From Candidatus Neomarinimicrobiota bacterium (GTDB lineage Bacteria; Fidelibacterota; UBA8477; JABMPR01), in NCBI GenBank assembly GCA_034716895.1, contig JAYEKW010000109.1, forward strand, positions 1-38,409: a DNA stretch of 38,409 nucleotides. The letters are read 5' to 3'. Both the position numbers and the translations under genes were made by a program. The notes under the pieces are model-generated. The model saw nothing but the letters and a program-made list of their open reading frames with translations, was not told the DNA's origin and made no database searches. Of this stretch, positions 18,085-25,949 are shown piece by piece. How positions within the stretch are numbered: the stretch's first letter is position 1; every line of letters begins with the position of its first letter.

Positions 18085-19452
18085 TTATTCCCTTGCCGAG
18101 ACAGCCGAACGCAATCGGTTCTCATTTAAAGCGCGCAGAATGTTGCGTACTTCATCATATCCGGGGTCGATCTGCAGGGCAATATTCCAATTGATAGTCG
18201 CTCGATCGATCTGATTTAATTTGTAGTAAATTGAACCTCGCCGGGCGTAGGCCAGAGCCAAATTCGGGTTGTATTCAAGCGCTTCATTGATCTCAACAAG
18301 CGCATCTTCAAATTCTTCGTTGTAGAACAGTCTTAATGAACGGGACAAATGTTTCAAAGCTTGATTGACCTGGGCATCAGAGACGTGACGAGCCAATTGC
18401 AGCGAGGCAACTGAGTCTTCCAGAACTTTGTTCCGTTGCTCCAACTGTTCCACCATACGGTTTAAGTGCTCAATTTCAGTTGAAGACATTCTTAAGGAAT
18501 CTCTCAAGACCAGAAGCTGACGTTCCTGGGCTTTATGCCAGCTGGAATCGATGACCGTACGTAGTGGTAAACCTTCTTCAGTGACAACACCGGAGATCTT
18601 GATACCTCCCCGTTGTTTGCTGGTTGATGACTTGACCCGGGGCAGGAAATAATCCAGACCAATACCTATACCTGGAGGGTTCTCACGATCTTCACCCAAA
18701 TAGGGTAAATTCTGTATATTGGAAAAACCGATATTTATGTGGTATTCCTGGGTTAGGGGAAGTTTAACACCAGCATTAATCCCAACGCCGTCCCACTCCA
18801 GAATAAAGTCCAGACCACCTCTATCAGCCATGATATTCGTGTTCAATAACAAACCTAAAAAGAAACCAATATTATTGGTTTTGGCCACCATCACAGTATC
18901 ACCAGGTGTACTGGTGGTATCCATGCTGAATTTACCAAAATTTGAACCATAGCGACCGGAGCCGACACCCAGGTAAGTTTTCAGGCTATAATCTGAAAAG
19001 CTATTTTCACGACTTAACAAGATATAGTAGGATAGGTTGCGAACCCGGTCTTCCAAATTGGTCGAATCCGAACTGCCCGTAGTAAAGCTGATATCGTTAA
19101 CGCCAATTCCTACAGCAGTTTCGCCATAGGTCAGAAGCCGATCTTGAACATGCAGTGCCAATTCAGCCTGATTGCTATTTGAACCGGCCTGGATGGCAGA
19201 CAAGCCAATGCGAAAATCTCTGGTAACATCAGTCTCTAGAAAGGCACCTTTGTTCCAGAACTCAGTTTCAAAAGCTCCTCTTGTAGATTGTCCGGCAACT
19301 CCGATGCGCAGAAGGTAAGGTTCGTTATACAGGCTTGAAGTAGGTATGTGCATCATGGGGCCCGGTCGGGAGTAATTCAAGGATGTCTGACCATTCACAA
19401 ATAGTGCGCTGGTTATAATAATCAGGGTCAAAAGTATTTTGAGTGTTTTCAT
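18085..19452 (-). CDS. Outer-membrane barrel-like protein with coiled-coil and TPR tail
   Basis: This 455-residue protein starts with a signal peptide (about 1-21, cleaving near VNG/Q). Residues about 22-290 alternate like beta-barrel strands and are rich in Gly, Asn and Tyr, for example LKTYLGVGSGRYGSNFG and INAGVKLPLTQEYHINIG. A coiled coil (about 305-355, LEQRNKVLEDSVASL) and two or three TPR units (about 365-445, LAYARRGSIYYKLNQIDRA) follow. I infer an outer-membrane barrel whose C-terminal arm reaches into the periplasm. No named family is recognised. It lies 19 bases upstream of motA and has GGAG 8 bases before its ATG. Confidence 0.7.
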   Translation of the reverse strand: MKTLKILLTLIIITSALFVNGQTSLNYSRPGPMMHIPTSSLYNEPYLLRIGVAGQSTRGAFETEFWNKGAFLETDVTRDFRIGLSAIQAGSNSNQAELALHVQDRLLTYGETAVGIGVNDISFTTGSSDSTNLEDRVRNLSYYILLSRENSFSDYSLKTYLGVGSGRYGSNFGKFSMDTTSTPGDTVMVAKTNNIGFFLGLLLNTNIMADRGGLDFILEWDGVGINAGVKLPLTQEYHINIGFSNIQNLPYLGEDRENPPGIGIGLDYFLPRVKSSTSKQRGGIKISGVVTEEGLPLRTVIDSSWHKAQERQLLVLRDSLRMSSTEIEHLNRMVEQLEQRNKVLEDSVASLQLARHVSDAQVNQALKHLSRSLRLFYNEEFEDALVEINEALEYNPNLALAYARRGSIYYKLNQIDRATINWNIALQIDPGYDEVRNILRALNENRLRSAVSARE

Positions 19453-19486
19453 CTAATGATCTCCGGGATCAGCCTTTCATCTCGCA

Positions 19487-20356
19487 TCATTCCTGTACAA
19501 ACCGTTTTGCCAGGGTTAGGTATTCACTTCCAGGATGACGGGAAACCAATTCCTGAAAAGCCAGTTTGGCTTCAGGAAGGCGATCCTTGTTCTTAAAAGC
19601 CAGGCCGATCATGACCAGGGCATCGTCCAGTTTATCTGAATACTCAAAACGTTGTACTTGTTCCAGGGCGCTAATAGCTTCGTCATAGAGACCTTTTTCA
19701 AAATAACAACGTCCCACCCAATACTGAGCATTAGCTCGCAGGGTGATATCACTACCACGTCGTACAATTGTGTTAAATTCATCAACAGCCTGATAATAAA
19801 ATTGTTGATGAAATTTGGTTAGACCTCTCCGGTAGGTGGCCTGTTCTTCAGCAATAGTTAGTTTAGGTCCCATTGGAGAGTGCTGCATAGGTCGTACGAT
19901 CACATCCACATCTTTCCAGGGTGTATCGAGTTCTGCATAAACGCGATCAGACATTTGGGAGTTACCAGGTACAAAACCGGGTTGTTGAATAGCTTTAATT
20001 TGTTGATCCACCAGGCTGGTGATACGATCTGAAAGCAATGCTTGATCGGTTTCACCGGCTGCTTTGATCATCGTGATCTCGGTCTGAAGACTGTCAATGA
20101 CCCTGGTTTGAAAGCGCAGTCGAATTTCAGTTTCAGCTAATTTTTGTTGATATCGGTTCAGCTCTTCTTCCAGAACCTGTTGTTCGAAGGGGGTTTCCGG
20201 TGTGTCACTATAGATTTGCAAAGTATCGTTTGAAAATTTACTGGTGTCCTCGATCATTAAACCAATATCGTACAGGAGATTTCCACCGGTTTGTCCTAGA
20301 AGTGGGCTGGCGACGATAATCGTCAAAATAATGATAGTGGTTCCAGTGCGCATCAT
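19487..20356 (-). CDS. Exported coiled-coil and TPR protein (CpoB/YbgF-like layout)
   Basis: The chosen ATG at 20356 gives 289 residues with a signal peptide (about 1-21, ending LLGQ). The frame is open upstream, but only through the end of the previous gene. A coiled coil (about 50-95) precedes three TPR units (about 165-285) with motifs such as NAQYWVGRCYFEKGLYDEAISALEQV. This resembles CpoB/YbgF-type periplasmic proteins. Its C-terminal half closely parallels that of the lipoprotein encoded just upstream (NAQYWIGECFYSLEDFESAI), so the two are probably paralogues. The gap to the upstream gene is 10 bases. Confidence 0.75.
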   Translation of the reverse strand: MMRTGTTIIILTIIVASPLLGQTGGNLLYDIGLMIEDTSKFSNDTLQIYSDTPETPFEQQVLEEELNRYQQKLAETEIRLRFQTRVIDSLQTEITMIKAAGETDQALLSDRITSLVDQQIKAIQQPGFVPGNSQMSDRVYAELDTPWKDVDVIVRPMQHSPMGPKLTIAEEQATYRRGLTKFHQQFYYQAVDEFNTIVRRGSDITLRANAQYWVGRCYFEKGLYDEAISALEQVQRFEYSDKLDDALVMIGLAFKNKDRLPEAKLAFQELVSRHPGSEYLTLAKRFVQE

Positions 20357-20366
20357 GAGTTTAGAC

Positions 20367-21332
20367 TTATTGTTTCCCCTGTAAAAAATCGTGGGCTTGA
20401 GTGACCAATTCACTTTCAGGATAATCAAGAATGAACTGGTTCATGTTTTCCCGGGCTTTCAGATACCGTCCTAACTGTTGATAGCTGATAGCAATTTTGA
20501 ATAAAGCATGGTCACTTTTATTGTTCTCGGGAAAGGCAAAGACCTTTTTAAATTCGTTAATGGCGGATTCAAAATCTTCCAATGAATAGAAGCATTCTCC
20601 AATCCAATATTGGGCATTATCGGCATAGGCTCCATAGGGTTCACGTTCAATAACTACCCGGAAATCCTGAATGGATTCAAGGTATTCATTATTGAAATAT
20701 CTGTTCAGAGCATCGTTGTAAGCCATGCGATAATCGGCATTGAATGTATAACCACGGGCAGGAGGCTGGGTTGGCATTGAAGGTTCTTCATTAATGACAG
20801 GTGCCGCGACAGCCACGGGTGTATCCATTTCAAGAACAGACTTGACAGGTGACTTCACAGGCTCAGGCTCCGGTTCAGGTTGATCCAACCTTGCTTCTGT
20901 GTGGGTTTGAACCGCGAGTTGCTCGATCTGTACTTCCAGAGAATCATTCAGGACTTCCAGATTTTTCATGCCTTCTTTAAGGGAATCGATTTCTCTGATA
21001 AGAACATAAATATTACCACGCAAATTGATGATATCGGGATCACGTGGTGTTGCCACAACTTCGATAATAGGTTCTTCGGCTTTTTTATCCAGTTTCGTTT
21101 GATAAAAGACAACCTGGGAATCCATAACAGCAATAGTGTTTTTCAGCTGTTCAATTTCCATGCGGGATTCACGCAATTTGACCACTTCTGCAGCCAAGGC
21201 TTTCATCTGGGACTGCAATTTCAATTGCTCGATATTGCGAGGTGGCGTAGCAGGCTTTTTGGGGGTACAAGCCACAAGTCCCATCAGGGCTATCAAGCCA
21301 AGTGTTAATAGAAAGGTCTGTTTAGATGTCAT
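20367..21332 (-). CDS. Coiled-coil and TPR lipoprotein
   Basis: The ATG at 21332 (321 residues) starts a lipoprotein signal with lipobox LVAC (C22) and has GGAAG close upstream. Longer in-frame starts lie inside the upstream gene and are unlikely. Two coiled-coil stretches (about 35-75 and 105-145) are followed by a Pro/Glu-rich linker (about 155-195). Three TPR units end the protein (about 205-318). It overlaps its upstream neighbour by 11 bases. It probably sits in the outer-membrane inner leaflet and projects TPRs into the periplasm. A scaffold role in the motor complex is inferred from context. Confidence 0.75.
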   Translation of the reverse strand: MTSKQTFLLTLGLIALMGLVACTPKKPATPPRNIEQLKLQSQMKALAAEVVKLRESRMEIEQLKNTIAVMDSQVVFYQTKLDKKAEEPIIEVVATPRDPDIINLRGNIYVLIREIDSLKEGMKNLEVLNDSLEVQIEQLAVQTHTEARLDQPEPEPEPVKSPVKSVLEMDTPVAVAAPVINEEPSMPTQPPARGYTFNADYRMAYNDALNRYFNNEYLESIQDFRVVIEREPYGAYADNAQYWIGECFYSLEDFESAINEFKKVFAFPENNKSDHALFKIAISYQQLGRYLKARENMNQFILDYPESELVTQAHDFLQGKQ

Positions 21333-22317
21333 GTTCTTCCCAGTCGATGGAATAACTATAGCCAATAAATGAACCAAAAGATTTTGGTACATAGAGTTCA
21401 AATTCGCCACTGGCACCGGGGAAAAGAGAAGTGTCAGTATTAACGCCACTAGAAAAAACGTGGTGGGATCCTTTAACAAAAGCGGTCAATTCGCGAGTGT
21501 CACCACTCCAATTGATCCTGAAGAGAAAATTTACCTTTACAAAATCAGCCCGTCTGCCGCCTATGTTTTTAACAATCCCGGAGAGAATGGTATTGCCGCT
21601 GCGATCTTTACGCTCCCTGATGCTACCGGAAAGAACCACATTGCCAGTATATTTGCTTTCTCTCGTGTCGCCTTTAACATCCTGTGTACCTGCCATGGAA
21701 GACTGGTTATTATTAATGTTCATGGGTGCACCACCGCGACGTGAACCGGGCTCAGTAACCGCAGGTGCACCGGGTTCGGTGGGAATGTTGTCAACAATAC
21801 GAACAACCTGATCACGGGAAACGGTAAGGACGCCGATGAGGGTCTTAACTTGAATATTTTCTTTGTCCTGATCGATTACATCACCAAACAATTTGGTGCC
21901 GTTCTCTAAATGAACCTCTTTACTATATATACTTAAAGGATTGGTCCAAACTTCACTCTGGGTCTGGATCTCGGTCAGTTTCTTTTTAACATACTTTAGT
22001 TCTGCAGCGAGGCGTTTGACCTCATAATTGATCTCGCCAGTGACAAAATCAGTAGAGGCACCTTGTTCAGGTTGGTTCTTTTTAAGTTGATCCAGATTAT
22101 AGATCAGGTTGTCAGCTTGCTCGCCACTTTGCCAGGCTGATTCATCCGTTGAATTGGCATCTACACCAGCAACTTCAGCACGATCTTTTACCTCGGCGTT
22201 TTTTTCTGATTTATCCCAGGATTCTTCCTCAGGTGCTGACTTGCCACCGAACATTGAACACTGTACAAATATCAGGGTTAGCGCCAATAACAGAACTTGT
22301 AAGCTGTATCGCTTCAT
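21322..22317 (-). CDS. Probable lipoprotein with a small beta domain and an FxLYD-like C-terminal domain
   Basis: This is the first gene of the motor operon. The ATG at 22317 (331 residues) has AGAGG six bases upstream. The signal sequence ends in FVQC (C20). Gln before the Cys is atypical for a lipobox, so lipidation is uncertain. An acidic linker and a short coiled coil (about 95-120) follow. Next is a compact beta motif, VHLENGTKLFGDVIDQ..VLTVSRDQVVRIVD (about 135-176). The C-terminal domain (about 226-329) has TILSGIVKNIGGRRADFVKV, typical of FxLYD/immunoglobulin-like envelope domains. Function is unknown; context suggests an envelope component of the motor assembly. Confidence 0.7.
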   Translation of the reverse strand: MKRYSLQVLLLALTLIFVQCSMFGGKSAPEEESWDKSEKNAEVKDRAEVAGVDANSTDESAWQSGEQADNLIYNLDQLKKNQPEQGASTDFVTGEINYEVKRLAAELKYVKKKLTEIQTQSEVWTNPLSIYSKEVHLENGTKLFGDVIDQDKENIQVKTLIGVLTVSRDQVVRIVDNIPTEPGAPAVTEPGSRRGGAPMNINNNQSSMAGTQDVKGDTRESKYTGNVVLSGSIRERKDRSGNTILSGIVKNIGGRRADFVKVNFLFRINWSGDTRELTAFVKGSHHVFSSGVNTDTSLFPGASGEFELYVPKSFGSFIGYSYSIDWEEHDI

Positions 22318-22393
22318 ACGCAGCCTCTTCCGACTTAACATCGCTTCCAGTTTTTGTGCGGTAGTGTATCTGTCCTGCACCGCATTCGTGTAG

Positions 22394-22422
22394 AATTTAG
22401 AGGTGTCTTAAAATCTTGTCAA
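22394..22422 (-). promoter_or_regulatory. Sigma70-like promoter of the motor operon
   Basis: On the minus strand, TTGACA (22417-22422) is followed after exactly 17 bases by TAAATT (22394-22399). This predicts a transcript start near 22387 and a leader of about 70 bases before the first gene of the FliG/MotAB operon. The -35 is a perfect consensus and the -10 matches four of six positions. Confidence 0.6.
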
Positions 22423-22586
22423 GAAAATACCACTATTATTTAGGCACTTATGGGAAAGACTTAAGGAAATGCTTTAAGTGATACTATATATTGTGGTTTA
22501 ATATCAACCAGTTTCTGTATCTTGTGGAAAAATTTTAGTAAAATGATGGGTTTGGAACAAAAAAATCAAGGGTTTATGTATTTTTT

Positions 22587-23045
22587 TCATTTTTTAAGCG
22601 AAATTCTTGCCAGGGAGAGAGCAGGCGACGAATCCAGTAATTTTGGTATGATTGCCAGTGCTTGACGATAGGGTTCCCATGAAGCCAGACTAATCGCTTG
22701 ATCTAGAGCTAGCCACTGAAATGCATCATGTTCATGGCTGAGTATAGGGTCAGCCAGGGAAACTTCAGCTAGAAATGCCGGTACCTGAATCAACTCATCT
22801 GTGTGATGGAGATAATATGTTGATACATGATCCAGGGCAAAAAAAGCGAGAGGAGAAAAACCGGTTTCCTCTCGTAATTCCCGAAGACCGGCTTGCCAGG
22901 CTTTTTCCCCAGACTCAAGCTTACCAGATACTGGCTGCCAGATGCCGGGATAGCTGTTATTGATTGACCGGTGGAGCAAAAGGAAGCGCAGTTCATTGTG
23001 CATCCGGGCAAAAGGGAAAACGTCAATATATTTTAAATCTGTCAT
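22587..23045 (-). CDS. NUDIX hydrolase
   Basis: NUDIX enzymes cleave nucleoside diphosphates linked to another group. The complete NUDIX box is present at residues 41-63 (GKLESGEKAWQAGLRELREETGF compresses to G-x5-E-x7-RELREETGF). The preceding segment DVFPFARMHNELRFLLLHRS is the usual first strand region. The ATG at 23045 gives 152 residues. A TTG at 23099, directly after the stop of the methyltransferase gene, would add 18 residues not typical of the domain. The substrate cannot be deduced. The gene is probably co-transcribed with the methyltransferase. Confidence 0.88.
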   Translation of the reverse strand: MTDLKYIDVFPFARMHNELRFLLLHRSINNSYPGIWQPVSGKLESGEKAWQAGLRELREETGFSPLAFFALDHVSTYYLHHTDELIQVPAFLAEVSLADPILSHEHDAFQWLALDQAISLASWEPYRQALAIIPKLLDSSPALSLARISLKK

Positions 23046-23099
23046 CGTAAGAATTAATCCAGGATTATCCAGGCGAGGATTTCCAATTTCGCTATCCAA

Positions 23100-23813
23100 C
23101 TACACCGTGACAAGCAAAGCCTCGCTTTTTTTGGGCAATGAGGTGGCACTTCCAGATGTTTTTTGAAAGATCACCACAGAATCACCAATAAAGTCGAGGT
23201 TAGCATCCCAATATTGAGCCAGCCATTCAAAGGTTTTTGGTGAAAAAAAGACTACATGGGTTTCGTCACGAATGTAGTACCAGTTTTTGAAATCAATGTC
23301 TTTATAGTGTATTCCGGTCATGATGCCCAGGATGCCATCAGGTTTTAGGCGGTGCCATAAACGGTCAAGTTCCAGTAGCGGTTGTTGAAGATGTTCAACC
23401 GTCTCAGAAGAGGTGATAAAATTATAGTTGGTTTCAAAAACAGCCATGTCCGGAGCGTAAAAGACATCATAAATGGACATCTTGTGACCCTGCTCTTCAA
23501 ACATTTTTTTGAGTAAAGGACCGGGACCAGATCCAAAATCTAATCCGCTTGATTTTGAAGTAAGGCGTTTTGCCATGGGCTTTTGCAATTTGCCGAGAAA
23601 AGATCGATATCGCGGGTCTTCAGAATCATTGTTATGCTGCTGATAACGCTTGAACTCTTCTTCAGGGCTTAAATATGAGTCAGGATGAGCAAAGACCAAA
23701 TCACACATGGGGCAGTGCAAATATTCACGCTTGGAATCACTATGAAAAAATCCAACACTGGGATTTGAACAGAGAGGACAAGCGGGAAAGAGATGTTTAG
23801 TGGTAGACATCAT
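23100..23813 (-). CDS. Class I SAM-dependent methyltransferase with N-terminal zinc ribbon
   Basis: The 237-residue protein has four N-terminal cysteines in two CxxC pairs (CPLC..CPMC, about 12-37), suggesting a zinc ribbon. A Rossmann methyltransferase core follows with the SAM-binding motif LDFGSGPGP (about 91-99), the acidic strand end IYDVFYAPD and the post-motif ETVEHLQQP. This combination occurs in small-molecule and glycan methyltransferases. The substrate is unknown. The start is the first of two adjacent ATGs at 23813; the second is equally possible. The gene ends next to the NUDIX gene. Confidence 0.85.
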   Translation of the reverse strand: MMSTTKHLFPACPLCSNPSVGFFHSDSKREYLHCPMCDLVFAHPDSYLSPEEEFKRYQQHNNDSEDPRYRSFLGKLQKPMAKRLTSKSSGLDFGSGPGPLLKKMFEEQGHKMSIYDVFYAPDMAVFETNYNFITSSETVEHLQQPLLELDRLWHRLKPDGILGIMTGIHYKDIDFKNWYYIRDETHVVFFSPKTFEWLAQYWDANLDFIGDSVVIFQKTSGSATSLPKKSEALLVTV

Positions 23814-23902
23814 ATAATACCATTTGTACTTCAGAGGGCGCGCATAGGTTCAAAATATCACCCTACGCTTTACACGCTACGGGAGACAAGTTTTACTGTT
23901 CT

Positions 23903-23992
23903 GTTAAGCATGAGATGTGCAAAAAGTCGCGGGAAAAAGGACATGATCTACCTCCGCTAGACAGGGCTTGGTTGCGCTATATCATGCTTAAC
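23903..23992. repeat. Long-loop inverted repeat downstream of ssb
   Basis: Bases 23903-23913 (gttaagcatga) and 23982-23992 (tcatgcttaac) are perfect 11-base reverse complements around a 68-base loop. The loop contains an inner catgat/atcatg pair. Just upstream (about 23860-23884), ctacgctttacacgctacg looks like another short repeat. It could be a small mobile hairpin element or a terminator for ssb. Confidence 0.55.
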
Positions 23993-24041
23993 GTGACACT
24001 AGTTGTGAATCATCATCATGTAGATTCGTGTAATGACCCAA

Positions 24042-24506
24042 TTAAAAAGGCAGGGGCTCGTCATCATTACCGCCACCACCAAAAGAACCGCCTCCTGGGG
24101 TTGAACCACCGCTGGGAGCTCCACCACCAGATGGGGCATTATTGCTATAGCTTCCGCTGTCTTGATTTCGGGCTCCACCAAGAGAGGTAACGATATTGGC
24201 AATTATTTCAGTGGTATTCATTTTAACACCATCTCTATTTTCCCATGAACGGGTTTGAAGGCGACCTTCTACATAAACCAAAGCACCCTTATCGAGATAA
24301 TTGGCTACAAATTCAGCTGGTTTGCCAAAGACGACAACTCGTGACCATTCGGTTTGATCCTGATAATTGCCATCACGGTCTTTACGAGATTCAGTTGTTG
24401 CCACGCTAAGATTCACAACGGCCATTTGACTTGTGGTGAATTTCAACTCGGGCTTTTGTCCCAGTCGGCCAACAAGGATTACTTTATTAACACTGTTCTT
24501 TTGCAT
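24042..24506 (-). CDS. ssb: Single-stranded DNA-binding protein
   Basis: SSB coats single-stranded DNA and recruits replication and repair proteins. The 154-residue protein has an OB fold (about 1-108: VNKVILVGRLGQKPEL, EWSRVVVFGKPAE, YVEGRLQTRSWE). A Gly/Ser/Asn-rich linker and the acidic tip DDEPLPF follow; this tip is the usual partner-docking peptide. A strong GGAGG lies four bases before the ATG and a good promoter lies about 110 bases upstream. It is a stand-alone gene. Confidence 0.97.
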   Translation of the reverse strand: MQKNSVNKVILVGRLGQKPELKFTTSQMAVVNLSVATTESRKDRDGNYQDQTEWSRVVVFGKPAEFVANYLDKGALVYVEGRLQTRSWENRDGVKMNTTEIIANIVTSLGGARNQDSGSYSNNAPSGGGAPSGGSTPGGGSFGGGGNDDEPLPF

Positions 24507-24613
24507 GTTTCCTCCACTTGACCCTGCAGGTCGTTAAAATAATAGTCTCTTAAAAAGCACTTCCACCAATCCCCGCTTTTTGGGCTACGCCAGGCAGAGA
24601 GCACAGAATACTA

Positions 24614-24643
24614 ATTATATAGTAAAAAGCTATTAAGTGTAAG
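24614..24643 (-). promoter_or_regulatory. Sigma70-like promoter of ssb
   Basis: On the minus strand a perfect TATAAT (24614-24619) is preceded after 18 bases by CTTACA (24638-24643), which matches four of six -35 positions. Transcription would start near 24607, leaving a leader of about 100 bases before ssb. Confidence 0.55.
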
Positions 24644-24709
24644 TAAAAATTCTAATTTTTGGTTAAAAGCATCCGTTTCTCTATTTTTTTACCAGCCTTC
24701 GCCTACTGG

Positions 24710-25207
24710 CTACGCCCAGACAATTTTTTCTAGATTTTCTTTGATCCATTTTTCAATATCTACTATTAGCCAGGCAGTAATACGATAACCGCGATGCTTT
24801 AGAGCAATAGCCTCCCAGACACCTCCAGTGACAAAGGTCCAGGGTTCTTGAAAATTTTCAAGCTGCGGGTCTGCCCCCCAAACAACAATGACACCCTTGC
24901 TATCTGAGACATCATAAACGGAGGACATGTCAGGAAATCTAGCTCCCTGTTCGAGATCAGCAGGTCCGATCAAAGGATTATCCATTGAAAGATTGATGTG
25001 GTCCTTTACGTTCTCATTTTGCGTTTGAGGGTCAGGCGATCGATACAAGAGTATAACCTGATGCCCAGGTTGCTTATCAAGCGACTTGATCTGCGCTCGA
25101 CAAGTGGCGATGTCTGCAGCAAATGGTCGAACCACAGCTTTAGGAAAAGCTGGTTTCAGAATGCTGACAAAATCGGGAGCACAGAAGATCAGGGGCAAAT
25201 GATTCAT
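24710..25207 (-). CDS. Shortened purine-nucleoside-phosphorylase-like protein
   Basis: The 165-residue protein matches only the C-terminal half of trimeric purine nucleoside phosphorylases (~270-290 residues). Recognisable are DHINLSMDNPLIGP (69-82) and RFPDMSSVYD (90-99). A later segment, GGVWEAIALKHRGYRITAWLIVD (128-150), parallels the STVPEV..HxGLxVLGxSxITN region. The N-terminal phosphate-binding part is absent. The positions of the catalytic Glu and Asn appear replaced (QLEN and LIVD), so ordinary phosphorylase activity is unlikely. The start overlaps the DivIVA-like stop by ATGA, so the gene is translated in the operon. It may be a repurposed or decaying protein. Confidence 0.65.
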   Translation of the reverse strand: MNHLPLIFCAPDFVSILKPAFPKAVVRPFAADIATCRAQIKSLDKQPGHQVILLYRSPDPQTQNENVKDHINLSMDNPLIGPADLEQGARFPDMSSVYDVSDSKGVIVVWGADPQLENFQEPWTFVTGGVWEAIALKHRGYRITAWLIVDIEKWIKENLEKIVWA

Positions 25208-25812
25208 TTATCGGTAAAGTCAGGAGTTATGTTGTTGTCGATTTCAGGATCAGAAGTTTCAACAGGCAGGTCTTTAACGGCCAGATCGGTCTTGGAAAAA
25301 TCAATGATACGCTCATCCTGCAAACTGATATTTTCGGGCATCAGATCAATTACATCATTGGTTTCTGAAAACGCTTCCTCCAGCAGTTCAAGGTTTGAAC
25401 GTAAAGTGCTCTTTAGTTTGATCAGTATGGCATCTCGTTTGGCAAGAAGTCTTTGAATGTCATGCTGAACGCCAGCCAGGTTTTCTTTTGCAGTGAACAG
25501 TAAAGCATCTTTCTCAGTGTTGGCCTTTCGTAGAATGGTATCGGCCTCATTATGGGCGTTACGAATAGTATCCTGCCCTGTTTTTTGAGACAAGAGGAGC
25601 GTTTCCTTCAGGCTGTCTTCTACGTTCATATAGGTTTTCAGAGCCAGGCGGATCTCTTTGTTCTCAATGTGGATCTCATTGGATTCACGAACCAAAACTT
25701 CCAATTCTTCAGCAATCTCACCTAATAGCTCATTAACCTGATCGCGATTATACCCTAAAGCAGACTGCTTAAAGTTATGTTCCCTGATATCCTGAGGTGT
25801 TAATCGTCCCAT
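25204..25812 (-). CDS. DivIVA-domain coiled-coil protein
   Basis: The 202-residue protein starts with LTPQDIREHNFKQSALGYNRDQVNELLGEI, the DivIVA/GpsB membrane-binding motif in which a division or polarity protein senses membrane curvature. A coiled coil follows (about 30-150) and the C-terminal tail is acidic. GGGGAG lies six bases before the ATG. It sits between yggS and the purine-nucleoside-phosphorylase-like gene. The exact cellular role in this Gram-negative lineage is unknown. Confidence 0.85.
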   Translation of the reverse strand: MGRLTPQDIREHNFKQSALGYNRDQVNELLGEIAEELEVLVRESNEIHIENKEIRLALKTYMNVEDSLKETLLLSQKTGQDTIRNAHNEADTILRKANTEKDALLFTAKENLAGVQHDIQRLLAKRDAILIKLKSTLRSNLELLEEAFSETNDVIDLMPENISLQDERIIDFSKTDLAVKDLPVETSDPEIDNNITPDFTDK

Positions 25813-25949
25813 GTTTTACTCCCCATTTATTGCGCTGACCCAGTCTTCGCGATAATGAAGACCAAAAGAAGCGCGGCGATTTTTCTTTTGAGATTGCTTC
25901 ATCACTTCGCTTCTCGCAAAGATGTAATTCTTAAACGATTGTCATAAAA

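Noticed and set aside
25813-25949. Remnant gene between yggS and the DivIVA-like gene
   Set aside because: A readable tail exists in one frame, but it has no start and no recognisable similarity.
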